A stretch of DNA of 64,000 nucleotides from an uncultured Prevotellaceae bacterium (GTDB taxonomy: Bacteria > Bacteroidota > Bacteroidia > Bacteroidales > Bacteroidaceae): positions 1-64,000 of the forward strand of contig ONSH01000002.1 of NCBI GenBank assembly GCA_900320435.1. The letters are read 5' to 3'. Under the pieces are notes generated by a model. That model was not told where the DNA came from. It made no database searches and was given only the letters and a program-made list of their open reading frames with translations. Shown piece by piece: positions 23,220 to 31,413 of this stretch. A program made the position numbers and the translations under genes. Position 1 is the stretch's first letter. Each line of letters opens with the position of its first letter.

Positions 23220-24381
23220 ACAAAACAACAATAACTTCATCGTATATGCATCGGGCCAGAATCAGGAAAGCCATTGCAGACAATGCCAGACCCATGTTCA
23301 AAGTGACATCGTAGGTGTAAAACAAAACAAAGGCCATCCACATCCAGAAGCTGATGAAGAAAAACATCATATATCCCTTCGTAAACGATGCAGACAAAAC
23401 GACCCGGAAAAAAGTGATGCGCCGATGCTGCGCCCAATACGCATAAATGCTGAGCATCATCTGTGTCAACAGCACCATCAGGAAGGAAATCGCAACCGTG
23501 GCCCATCTGTTGACCTCACGTATTTCGTTCTTTCGCAGAAGCGTCTCGACGGCGTATGCCAGCAACTCCACCCCGGCCATCTTGCCCAGCGGCGTGTAGT
23601 GTCTGTCGTTCTCTTCCTTAATGGCGCCAAAGAGCACCAGCTTGTCCTTAATGTACTCCGGATGCAATGCTATTGAATCAGGAGACAATATGCGATATTT
23701 GCGCGGAATAAAATTGATATTGACAACGTCCGGAGTCACCTCACCCACCTTATGCCCTTCGTACATGGCCACGGTTTGGGTGATGAACGACGGCACGAGC
23801 TTCCCCTCCGCCTTTTCTCCAAGACTCAGCTGGCGTTTGATTCCTCCATAGAGGTTCCGCGGCATATTGGTGTAGCCTTCCGTTACAGCACCCTCATCCT
23901 GCGCAAAGAAGGAATGTACGGTGATGGCATGGCCTATGGAATCGTTTTCGTAATCGAGCAACTTATAGGAAAACACGAGATTTTTGTGCGTCAAGGCCAC
24001 CTCGGCAATCATCTCGTCGCCGACGGAGTCTTCTTTCAAGCCCTCAAAAACAACATCGATGCCTATCACACGCGGCTGACACTGCTCTATCGCCTCCAAT
24101 GCCGCTGCCAACTCGCGTCGGGAATACAGATCCGACATATCCACGATTGTCACCACATCACTGGTGTCAACCTCTTCCGTGTCCTGCAGGATATGGTAGT
24201 ACACATCCGTCATCTTATAGTCCTTTATCGTCTCTGCTATCGGACTCATGAAAGGCATCTGATAGGCCGAGAAGGCAAACACCGCCACAAGCAGGAAGGC
24301 AAGGACCGTGACGATGAGATGTCGTAGTAGAGACCTCACCAGGAAATACTTCTGCGTGAAGAAATGCTTAACGTTTTGCAT
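23197..24381 (-). CDS. CHASE2-domain membrane protein
   Basis: The 394-aa protein has one N-terminal membrane helix (about 17-40), a large extracytoplasmic CHASE2 domain ('DVVTIVDMSDLYSRRELAAALEAIEQCQPRVIGIDVVFEG', 'LVLFGAIKEENDRHYTPLGKMAGVELLAYAVETLLR') and three hydrophobic helices at the C-terminus. CHASE2 normally senses periplasmic signals for kinases, cyclases or CHAT/caspase-type effectors. Here no cytoplasmic output domain is fused; the chain ends about 17 residues after the last helix, so the effector must be a separate protein. Its neighbours (transglutaminase-like and SUMF1 proteins) are candidate partners. Confidence 0.8.
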   Translation of the reverse strand: MQNVKHFFTQKYFLVRSLLRHLIVTVLAFLLVAVFAFSAYQMPFMSPIAETIKDYKMTDVYYHILQDTEEVDTSDVVTIVDMSDLYSRRELAAALEAIEQCQPRVIGIDVVFEGLKEDSVGDEMIAEVALTHKNLVFSYKLLDYENDSIGHAITVHSFFAQDEGAVTEGYTNMPRNLYGGIKRQLSLGEKAEGKLVPSFITQTVAMYEGHKVGEVTPDVVNINFIPRKYRILSPDSIALHPEYIKDKLVLFGAIKEENDRHYTPLGKMAGVELLAYAVETLLRKNEIREVNRWATVAISFLMVLLTQMMLSIYAYWAQHRRITFFRVVLSASFTKGYMMFFFISFWMWMAFVLFYTYDVTLNMGLALSAMAFLILARCIYDEVIVVLYDKKNGK

Positions 24382-24393
24382 GATGTGCGACAG

Positions 24394-25227
24394 TCAATCT
24401 CGAGGCTTTACGGTGATGAGAGTGAAAGACTCCTGAAGCTCATGATTGTAGGACATTACGTGGCTCAGCCACTTCCGGTAGTCCTTGATGCTCATCTCCT
24501 CCGGGACATCCTTGTTGATAAAGTTTACCGGTGAAAACAAGACGTGGACCAGGTTGACTTCCTGCTCCACGCATGTAGTGTAAAACCTGTTGCCGGGAGT
24601 GTCGAAAAACACGTTGCGCACGCCTTGCGCCACATGAAAGGCGCTAACGTCCTCCCCCTGATAAGGCAGCAAGCGAGTCACCTTGCCCGGCTCTTCAAAG
24701 AATACTGCCACATAGCCCTCTTTCCAAGACTTGAAAGACATATAGAACCTGTCGCTGTTGCTCTGATACCTGCTACCATGAAAAATGCCTCCGTTGTCGA
24801 AACGGTCTTCTGTGCCATTGCACAATACATGATACTCAAACTGTGCCGGTGCTTTTTCTATCGGACGTGCCATGAAATCCACCCGGACACGGACAAATTG
24901 TAAGTTGTCTTGAAAGATTACTTCACACTGAGGCTCCTTTTTATCACTCACCCATTGTCCGCGCACCACCGACTGCGACAGCTGGTAGAATTTCGTCGGC
25001 TGACTGGTGGTCATTTCCATGAACGACTGCGCACTGATAAAGGTGCCCAGCTTATCCCCTATCGCCCTCTGCACGGCAGCGGCTTTCGCTTCCTCTATTG
25101 CCCGAGTGCGGGGCATATCTTGAGAAAAAGAGAACGTGTATTCTCCCTCACATCTCACCAATGCGTCATCTGCTGACCACGCATTGGTGAGACAGAGGGA
25201 AAGTACATAACACAGAAATAACCTCAT
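24394..25227 (-). CDS. Exported LPP20/DUF4384-like protein
   Basis: The start at 25225-25227 places a signal peptide (MRLFLCYVLSLCLTNAWS) at the N-terminus; the longer frame to 25284 is less likely. Residues 25-130 have the LPP20-like block ('RAIEEAKAAAVQRAIGDKLGTFISAQS', 'VRVRVDFMARPI') and the C-terminal half resembles DUF4384 ('DRFYMSFKSWKEGYVAVFFEEPGKVTRLLPYQGE'). DUF4384 is frequently attached to caspase-like peptidases in bacteria, which suits the C14 proteins in this cluster. The gene is 12 bases upstream of CHASE2 and co-directional. Predicted periplasmic. Confidence 0.65.
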   Translation of the reverse strand: MRLFLCYVLSLCLTNAWSADDALVRCEGEYTFSFSQDMPRTRAIEEAKAAAVQRAIGDKLGTFISAQSFMEMTTSQPTKFYQLSQSVVRGQWVSDKKEPQCEVIFQDNLQFVRVRVDFMARPIEKAPAQFEYHVLCNGTEDRFDNGGIFHGSRYQSNSDRFYMSFKSWKEGYVAVFFEEPGKVTRLLPYQGEDVSAFHVAQGVRNVFFDTPGNRFYTTCVEQEVNLVHVLFSPVNFINKDVPEEMSIKDYRKWLSHVMSYNHELQESFTLITVKPRD

Positions 25228-25238
25228 ATCATGATTAT

Positions 25239-26129
25239 TTAATTTACAACTAAACGAATTGGATAAGTGTAGCCACTCCACCAATCTACAAGTGCTCCCT
25301 GTTTGTTCATTACCTTATACCATTTATCTATAGCAAAATCATGACCAACAAATAATGCATTTGAACCATACATCCATACAACCCCCTTGCAACCATTCAT
25401 ATTTACCTCAGCACACTTAATTAAAGCGTTATTTTCTGGTGTCTGGTCTGTTGAAGTAGACATACGCCACACATCCCCCCATTTTTTACATCCGATTTGG
25501 TGAGCATCAATAGCACCATATGTAGAACCCGTTTCTTCCGGACTTGAAGCTCCAACGGTACAAGTAGCCCATTTAGTCCCTGCCAGATTTATATACGCGT
25601 GACCATTTACATATCCAGTTGGGATGCCTAATTGATAATATGTTGCAGAAAAATTATCTGCTGCTCCATTAATTGTCACTGACCCATTGCGATACCCTGC
25701 TGTGTTTTCTGTGATAATAAGAGTTAGCTTATGCTTAGTATTGTCTAGGTTAACAACAATCCAGTCAGGGTGACTAACCAAAGTATAATCTATTTCTTTT
25801 TCTAAATCGTATACAAATTCCTGCCCCTTGACATCAGAACATCGGTCAAAACTAACACCAGAAAAATATCCTTCCGTAGGAACATCATCTTCAGTATTCT
25901 CTTCCTCGGTATTATTCTCTTCCTCGGTATTATTCTCTTCCTCGGTATTATTTTCTTCCTCGGTATTATTCTCTTTCTCGGTATTATTCTCTTCTTGGGT
26001 ATTCTCTGTTGAAATTATATCCGTCTTTCTTCCTTCCAGCTCCGCCTGTAATTCTGCTGTATAATCTTGACAGGAGGACAGGGCAAACAATACACTAATA
26101 ATGCCTAAGAAAAATATTTTCGCTTTCAT
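25239..26129 (-). CDS. Lipoprotein with (NNTEEE)n repeat and FISUMP-like C-terminus
   Basis: A type II signal peptide with lipobox 'LFALSSC' places Cys20 as the lipid anchor. A short spacer is followed by an acidic six-residue repeat (NNTEEE, about five to six times, residues 47-78), a BACON/Ig-like strand-rich block ('YTLVSHPDWIVVNLDNTKHKLTLIITENTAGYRNGSVTI') and a C-terminal block 'YINLAGTKWATCTVGASSPEETGSTYG...WGDVWRMSTSTDQT' like a FISUMP domain. The repeat would act as a flexible stalk from the membrane. AT-rich codon use differs from the genes at 11-24 kb. Probably surface- or periplasm-facing and ligand-binding. Confidence 0.7.
   Translation of the reverse strand: MKAKIFFLGIISVLFALSSCQDYTAELQAELEGRKTDIISTENTQEENNTEKENNTEEENNTEEENNTEEENNTEEENTEDDVPTEGYFSGVSFDRCSDVKGQEFVYDLEKEIDYTLVSHPDWIVVNLDNTKHKLTLIITENTAGYRNGSVTINGAADNFSATYYQLGIPTGYVNGHAYINLAGTKWATCTVGASSPEETGSTYGAIDAHQIGCKKWGDVWRMSTSTDQTPENNALIKCAEVNMNGCKGVVWMYGSNALFVGHDFAIDKWYKVMNKQGALVDWWSGYTYPIRLVVN
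25899..26003. repeat. 18-bp in-frame tandem repeat inside the lipoprotein gene
   Basis: Five units starting at 25899 (CTCTTCCTCGGTATTATT on the plus strand) run to 25988, with a sixth partial, degenerate unit. Each encodes NNTEEE on the minus strand. Length change by slippage would keep the frame and alter stalk length. Confidence 0.85.
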
Positions 26130-26164
26130 AATATTTCTTTATTCTATTGTTTACAAACCGTTTC

Positions 26165-26812
26165 TTAAAATTTAACACCGAAAGTCAAGTACATACAATA
26201 GTGATGGAAAGCCGACAAAGAAGAGTTCTCATCAGCAGATGACAATATATTTACGGATTTATACATGGCTACATCTTGAGACGTTATACTATAATATCCA
26301 TTAAGACCAATTACAAAACGCTTAATTTCAAATGCTAGGTCTGCATAAGGGCCAACAATAAAACAATTTGCATCTCTATAAACGGTAATATTTTCTGAAT
26401 ATTGATGATTCTCCACCCACACCGTTCCGTCTATGTCTTTTGCAGAAGTGAAAAGATAACCAAAAGTAGGACCTACTTTGGGTACGAAAAAGATGCCATT
26501 ACCTATTCTCATTCTGTAGCCGAAAAGCAATGGTACAGATATCACGTGATCAAAAATATCAGATGCGAATCCACATGCCTCATATTGCAATGTAGGTGCC
26601 AAAACAAATTGTTTCTTAGACCCTACACATATATTTGGCTGAAAAATAAAACACGCACCTGCATTAGGACCAATAATTGTTTCGCCAATTTTTTTAGGAG
26701 CATCAATACTACTTGCCATGCCACCACCAACACGGACGTTGAAATACGTGGAGCGTGCGTTGGTTGTAACAGTACAACACACTAAAAACAAAATTGAAAA
26801 AATTTTTTTCAT
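26165..26812 (-). CDS. Outer-membrane beta-barrel protein (215 aa)
   Basis: The start at 26810-26812 gives a clean signal peptide (MKKIFSILFLVCCTVTTNA). The mature chain alternates hydrophobic and polar residues in strands ('YFNVRVGGGMASS', 'FVLAPTLQYEACGFAS', 'FVPKVGPTFGYLFTS', 'CFIVGPYADLAFEI') and ends in 'MYLTFGVKF', a typical C-terminal aromatic barrel strand. This fits an eight- to ten-stranded porin-like barrel. It is AT-rich like its neighbours and sits between the caspase-like gene and the lipoprotein gene, so it may provide the outer-membrane component of that unit. No specific ligand can be inferred. Confidence 0.65.
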   Translation of the reverse strand: MKKIFSILFLVCCTVTTNARSTYFNVRVGGGMASSIDAPKKIGETIIGPNAGACFIFQPNICVGSKKQFVLAPTLQYEACGFASDIFDHVISVPLLFGYRMRIGNGIFFVPKVGPTFGYLFTSAKDIDGTVWVENHQYSENITVYRDANCFIVGPYADLAFEIKRFVIGLNGYYSITSQDVAMYKSVNILSSADENSSLSAFHHYCMYLTFGVKF

Positions 26813-26844
26813 AACTATGTTTTTTATAATATTTTTTATAATAT

Positions 26845-28191
26845 TCAAAACCTTATATCACGCCACTCATTACCCATAAATCCATGACTTTCCGTGGGTG
26901 TCTGCTCTTTATGCAATGATACTACCGATTCCTTGCCCACATTATCCTTCACATAATCATAAAGTTCACCATATGTGAGATTACCGCGATTCTCTCTCAA
27001 TGCTTTCAACAGAAAGTATGTAAATAAGCCATGTGCTTTCTCGTCATAAGCAAGGGCTGTCTGGGTATTAGAAGCTGCCGTAATTGCCACAACTTTTCCC
27101 GTAATATTCTGTTCCTGTGCACGAGCTATACCACGTTTACCATCGGGATCAGGAATTGCATCATCATGGCGGTCGGTACCGCTAAAGCATGCGTCCACCA
27201 AGACAATAGCAGATTGAGCGCCGAGGTTTCCCATGGTTGCATAGACATCACTCAAAGGAATACCTGTACTAGTGTCGTTGATGCTGCCCTCTCTTGGAAT
27301 AAGATAACACTTGCCTTTTATATCCGGAGCGCCATGACCGGCATAATAGAAAATGTACTTTGCCTCAACGCCATAATGATTGCTCACCATCTTCAACCAA
27401 TCCAGATTCTTCTTCATATCCAAATACCCTGCATTAGGAAGGTAAACAATATTCTTCTCCGGAATGCCCAAAGTGTTACGGCAATATTGTCTGAATATCT
27501 TTGCGTCCGTTTCTGCCCACGGCACGTTGGGGGTATCTTTGCTAATATACTTTTCATTACCTATAATGAGACAGAACGTTTTATCCCGCTGTACTCCACC
27601 AAACGGAATGGCTACATCCACATCTGATTCTCCTGCTTTCCCAATAATCTTAACTCTATCATCAATCGAACTCACAGATGGCTGTGGTTCTTCCACAAAA
27701 GAGATAGGATCCTCCTTATGTTGAATTGCATTCGGATAGAATGTCTTCCCTTCATTCAAGTCCAAGGCAATCGCTCCAACAGGGAGAGTCACAAACGAAA
27801 TATTACGACCATTCTTGAAAGCATCCTTACCAATGAATTTTACAGACTGCGGCACGTAAACCTCATACAAATTCTCAAACTGACTGAAACATTCATCCTC
27901 TATTCTTTCTACTCCTTCTTCTATTTGGAGTATCTGCGTGTCATAGATATAGTCGTAAACATTGTACAAATCTACCGCCACCACAGAGAATCTCCTGCCT
28001 TTCTTGTCTGCCACATTAGCTGGAATACGCACACGCTCAGTATTACCACTATAAGACGTAATGATAGCCTTCCCATGCCGGACTTTAAACGAGAATATCG
28101 TGCCGAACTTGTCATTGAATTTTTCCGCGTGCAAACCCATGCAAGCAAACAGCAAGGCCACAGAAAGTAAAATATTAAAATAGTATTTCAT
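26845..28191 (-). CDS. Exported LRR_5-caspase (C14) protein, 448 aa
   Basis: The start at 28189-28191 gives a signal peptide (1-22, 'FACMGLHA'); an upstream ATG is rejected. Residues 45-140 look like BspA-type leucine-rich repeats (LRR_5: 'ILQIEEGVERIEDECFSQFENLYEVYVPQSVKFIGKDAF'). A caspase domain follows at 205-440 with His in 'IFYYAGHGAPD' (H286) and Cys in 'VLVDACFSGTD' (C335); 'CLIIGNEKY' begins the domain. The LRR part could bind a partner or surface ligand and the caspase part would be the effector. It is the first gene of the run 28191-19691 and has a weak TATTTTTG box at 28285-28292. Confidence 0.85.
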   Translation of the reverse strand: MKYYFNILLSVALLFACMGLHAEKFNDKFGTIFSFKVRHGKAIITSYSGNTERVRIPANVADKKGRRFSVVAVDLYNVYDYIYDTQILQIEEGVERIEDECFSQFENLYEVYVPQSVKFIGKDAFKNGRNISFVTLPVGAIALDLNEGKTFYPNAIQHKEDPISFVEEPQPSVSSIDDRVKIIGKAGESDVDVAIPFGGVQRDKTFCLIIGNEKYISKDTPNVPWAETDAKIFRQYCRNTLGIPEKNIVYLPNAGYLDMKKNLDWLKMVSNHYGVEAKYIFYYAGHGAPDIKGKCYLIPREGSINDTSTGIPLSDVYATMGNLGAQSAIVLVDACFSGTDRHDDAIPDPDGKRGIARAQEQNITGKVVAITAASNTQTALAYDEKAHGLFTYFLLKALRENRGNLTYGELYDYVKDNVGKESVVSLHKEQTPTESHGFMGNEWRDIRF

Positions 28192-28551
28192 ATCAGAGTA
28201 TATTTTATTCGTTTCTTTGCTCTTTAATGCACTCAGTTCATAAATAGTGACCCTTTTTACACTACTTTTTGTATAAAGACAGCACAAAAATAAATAAAAA
28301 TCAAGAAATATCGACTTTGATCACAAGAAATGTTTAAAAAAATATAAAATTTCGTGTCAATTACCGCATTTGTTACACATAACCATTTTGAAAAAACATT
28401 TAATTTCTCACCATATATAAAAGAACAAGCGCCCGCATTACTGCAGGCGCACGTTTCTTTATCATACATGGATCCTCTGTCTCGTTCGTCTCATTTGTCT
28501 CACGAACAATTTCGCGAGACTACTACCCTGAAAGCCTCCGTCTGCACGGTG
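28192..28551. other. Intergenic region between two minus-strand runs
   Basis: Bases 28192-28330 are the AT-rich leader of the LRR_5-caspase gene with a TATTTTTG -7 box (28285-28292, minus strand). Bases 28330-28480 show no gene. The GTCTC repeat and hairpin (28470-28520) lie downstream of the gene ending at 28552. Confidence 0.6.
28497..28520. repeat. GTCTC hairpin repeat, best-preserved copy
   Basis: GTCTCACGAA - CAAT - TTCGCGAGAC forms a 10-bp stem with a single A/C mismatch and a four-base loop. On the plus strand it is preceded by two further GTCTC words at 9-10-base spacing (28478-28495) and followed by TACTACCCT. It lies 31 bases past the end of the minus-strand gene 28552-29466. No U-run follows it on the minus strand, so simple intrinsic termination is uncertain. 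Confidence 0.75.
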
Positions 28552-29466
28552 TCATCTGTCGATACGCAACTGGCTCTTTATTAAATGTCCGTCAAGCCTG
28601 AGCGTTATGGAAATGCTGTTTGGCTCATCGGCTATACAATCCGAATCATCGAACGTGAGGATAAACTCTCCGTCTGCGGACTCGCATTTCAAATCCGATG
28701 CACATTCCGACCTGAATTTGGGCTGCGTGGAACATTTTATCTTGGATCCGCCCAAAGTCAGACGGCAGAGATATTTGGCACGAGCAAGCTTCTCGGTCTT
28801 TATCGCCATCTGACTATAAAGAGCATTATATGCCTCTATCGTTTGCTTTGTCCACGACCTGCGCCTTCCGTCGATGAAGTAGTTATAAGCCGTAGTAAGC
28901 TTATCAACAGTCTCTCCGATGGTTTCTGCATCCGCGATATTATCTTTTGCCGCCTCGGCATCGGAAACCACTTTCTCCATCCTGCCCTCCAGCTCATCAA
29001 ACTGTGCCTTTAACTCCTGATAATCAGCATCACTATAGGGATAAAGCAGACAGAACGCATACTGCATCTCTCCGCTTTGCTTGTCTCGCTGCAGTTCCCA
29101 ATATGAATCCGCGGCACGCGACAGTGTAATGCCCGTCAGGAAGGGCAAGTTTGCCACCCTTGTGGTGCCCTGCTCCCTAAAGCTGGTGGTCGTCTGAACA
29201 TCCTGGTTTTGTGTCAGCAGCTCCGTCATCATTTCGGTGGAGTACGTGACATTCTGTGCCACAGATTGCAGTATCTGCAGTTTCACTTCGTTCAGCGTTT
29301 TCTGCTGGGCCTTCTGAAGGTCGCTGTCAACACCCGTCACCACAAGAAAACCCTGCCGAGTGGTGCCATACCACTCAGGACGCTTTTTGGCGCTACGATC
29401 CACAATCTGCTGTGCACCGACCGACACACAGCACATCAGCAACAACACGGTACACCAGTTTCTCAT
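28552..29466 (-). CDS. Exported LPP20-like protein (304 aa)
   Basis: Signal peptide to about 'VSVGAQ' (19). The N-terminal half contains 'RPEWYGTTRQGFLVVTGVDSDLQKAQQKTLNEVKLQILQSVAQNV', the LPP20-type block seen in other cluster members, followed by a helical region with a coiled-coil segment ('DYQELKAQFDELEGRMEKVVSDAEAAK') and a beta-rich C-terminus. It overlaps the preceding gene by 4 bases (ATGA at 29463-29466), implying coupling. It is the last gene of the run from 34022. Function unknown; a periplasmic structural or chaperone role is plausible. Confidence 0.6.
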   Translation of the reverse strand: MRNWCTVLLLMCCVSVGAQQIVDRSAKKRPEWYGTTRQGFLVVTGVDSDLQKAQQKTLNEVKLQILQSVAQNVTYSTEMMTELLTQNQDVQTTTSFREQGTTRVANLPFLTGITLSRAADSYWELQRDKQSGEMQYAFCLLYPYSDADYQELKAQFDELEGRMEKVVSDAEAAKDNIADAETIGETVDKLTTAYNYFIDGRRRSWTKQTIEAYNALYSQMAIKTEKLARAKYLCRLTLGGSKIKCSTQPKFRSECASDLKCESADGEFILTFDDSDCIADEPNSISITLRLDGHLIKSQLRIDR

Positions 29467-29936
29467 TGCACTGCTCTGTTTTGACTGTTATGTATGAATC
29501 TCACCAAACGACTGTCTCTCACCTTTATGGCACGGACCAGTTTCATCAGCACATCGGTGTCAGCGCTTTCGGCAAACGTGCTCTGCAGTTTCAGCGTGAC
29601 GGAGTTGACGGTTGTGCCGTTCACCTTGTTCTTTGCCAGAAGACGCAGTTCTCCCTCACATGTGGTCATCGGCCTGAGTGTATTCTCTGCCGTACGCGTT
29701 TCCGTCATCACGACATCAGCGCTCACCACAAAATCCGAAGTGTCGGCATAAGCATCCGCCCTCGCCAAAATGGCCTGCACCTTTTCCATCAGTTCCTGCT
29801 TGTGGTCCGAGTTCAGCTTCGACTGCGGGACTATCTCTACGGCAAACCTCACAGCCACAGAGTCCTGTCCCGTCACCGTTGCGCCGAGCACCACACACAG
29901 CATCATGGCAATCAATATCGTCCTCTTCATCCTCAT
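29463..29936 (-). CDS. Small exported protein (157 aa)
   Basis: A clear signal peptide (MRMKRTILIAMMLCVVLGATVTGQ) is followed by about 130 residues with alternating beta-like segments ('VAVRFAVEIVPQ', 'SDFVVSADVVMTETRTAENTL', 'EGELRLLAKNKVNGTTVNSVTLKL'). No domain recognised. Its leader (KRTILIAMMLC) resembles that of the gene at 30912-31403 (KRTILFAIVCC), suggesting the small secreted genes of this run arose by duplication. It lies 16 bases after the DUF6175-like gene. Confidence 0.6.
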   Translation of the reverse strand: MRMKRTILIAMMLCVVLGATVTGQDSVAVRFAVEIVPQSKLNSDHKQELMEKVQAILARADAYADTSDFVVSADVVMTETRTAENTLRPMTTCEGELRLLAKNKVNGTTVNSVTLKLQSTFAESADTDVLMKLVRAIKVRDSRLVRFIHNSQNRAVQ

Positions 29937-29952
29937 CTCTCCTCCTTATATT

Positions 29953-30894
29953 TTACTCCTCACTAATGATAATCGCTGCCTGCCCCAAACCCTTTGCCAC
30001 TACCTTGGAGTTCAGCATACAGGGCTCCTTTCTCAGCTGTTTTGACAAGCGTCGTGCAAAGGAATAGGCATCCATCGGCATGCCGTTATCGTCTCTCACG
30101 GGAATTCTCACGCTCTTGTATTTCAGCATCGTCTCGGTTGAAGCCGCCCTGCTGAAACGGTGGTTCACGGCCTCCTTGGCTATGAGGGTCGTGATGATTT
30201 CCTGCAGGTTTTCATCACCGAACTCGGTGGCGAAGTTTATCTCAGCAGCCTCCGACAGCAGCACGTCGACGGTCACCTCTCTGCCATGCTCCCTCATGTC
30301 CTCGAAATGGCGCATCAGCCGGTCGCAGAACACATCCATATGAGCCAATACGGCTTCCTCCATGAGCGTTGACAAATCGGCAGAGAACGACGGGGGTCCA
30401 GTTCCCTCCGCTCCTGCCACCTGTTTGTTGGTGTAAGAATCCAGTGCCTGAAGATTGAACGTGACAGACTGCTTCGGTCCCATCCGGTTGACTTTCCATG
30501 TCAGTTGCAGCACAAGATCGGTGGCAGCCGAATTGTAGATTTCGTCGAGAGCCGACATCTGGATGCTGTTGCCCTCGGCATCGGTGTAGAGCTTACGTTC
30601 CACGTCGTCCGAAGAGAGCGACTTCAGCGCATTCTCCAGGTTCTCCAGCGGAAAACCCCTGTCGGCCATGATGATATTTATTTTCGATATCATGTTCACG
30701 AGGTCCGTGCTGCCGTTCATTGCGGCCTTGTAGTCGGGATACGACGCGCCGCTTGCTGTCTGCATCATGAAACCGTGCTCCTGACACCATGCATTGCTGG
30801 GCACCACCATCACACTGGGTTTCATCATCTGCGCCCTGCACGGCAACAACGCCACGCAAAACATCATGAGCAGTATATGAAATTTATTCTTCAT
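29953..30894 (-). CDS. Exported DUF6175-like protein
   Basis: The 313-aa protein has a signal peptide ending at 'LLPCRAQ' and a mature start 'MMKPSVMVVPSNAWCQEHGFM', a pattern I associate with the DUF6175 family of Bacteroidales exported proteins. A middle block 'SAATDLVLQLTWKVNRMGPKQSVTFNLQALDSYTNKQVAG' looks like a periplasmic alpha/beta domain. It lies between two small secreted genes in a tightly packed minus-strand operon. The family name is from memory of its N-terminal pattern; no biochemical role is known. Confidence 0.55.
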   Translation of the reverse strand: MKNKFHILLMMFCVALLPCRAQMMKPSVMVVPSNAWCQEHGFMMQTASGASYPDYKAAMNGSTDLVNMISKINIIMADRGFPLENLENALKSLSSDDVERKLYTDAEGNSIQMSALDEIYNSAATDLVLQLTWKVNRMGPKQSVTFNLQALDSYTNKQVAGAEGTGPPSFSADLSTLMEEAVLAHMDVFCDRLMRHFEDMREHGREVTVDVLLSEAAEINFATEFGDENLQEIITTLIAKEAVNHRFSRAASTETMLKYKSVRIPVRDDNGMPMDAYSFARRLSKQLRKEPCMLNSKVVAKGLGQAAIIISEE

Positions 30895-30911
30895 CGTTCT
30901 CTTCCCGTATT

Positions 30912-31403
30912 TTAAAACATATCTCCCATACCTTCTATAATCTTGTTGTCCTCAAGCAGGTGGCGCAGGTCGTCTTTCTTCACGCTTACCGTGGCGGTGA
31001 TGCGGAAGTCCTTCTTTCCCGTTCTCACCACTGTCACGCTGCCATTCACAACATCAGCGTAGCGCAGAGTCTTTGCGCCGTCTCCAAAGAGCGAAGCGAA
31101 AAACTCGCGGTTCTTTTCCTCAACGCCATCCTGTCTCACGATAGGACGATAGCCGCCACACTTGGCCGAAGCCGCAACACCTCTAAACAGCACACCGTGC
31201 AAAGCTGCTGCGCGCAGATGTTCCTCCACCCCTGCGCCGATCTTCTTCTGCATGATGGCAACCTCCACCAGCCATGTGCCTTCAATACCGATGCCGGCAC
31301 ATGTGATGGTATATTCCGGCACCGCTTCCGTCTTTTCTGCAGCCTGAACCGTCTGCATCAGACAGCACACAATGGCAAACAGTATCGTTCTCTTCATTTT
31401 CAT
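30912..31403 (-). CDS. Small exported protein (163 aa)
   Basis: The start at 31401-31403 gives a signal peptide (MKMKRTILFAIVCCLMQTVQA). The mature protein has a beta-rich start ('YTITCAGIGIEGTWLVEVAIMQKK'), a helix with 'AALHGVLFRGV' and a charged C-terminus. No named domain. It lies 10 bases downstream of the stop... start order of the 415-aa gene and 17 bases before the DUF6175-like gene, so it is part of the operon running from 34022 to 28552. Confidence 0.6.
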   Translation of the reverse strand: MKMKRTILFAIVCCLMQTVQAAEKTEAVPEYTITCAGIGIEGTWLVEVAIMQKKIGAGVEEHLRAAALHGVLFRGVAASAKCGGYRPIVRQDGVEEKNREFFASLFGDGAKTLRYADVVNGSVTVVRTGKKDFRITATVSVKKDDLRHLLEDNKIIEGMGDMF

Positions 31404-31413
31404 CCTCTTGTTT

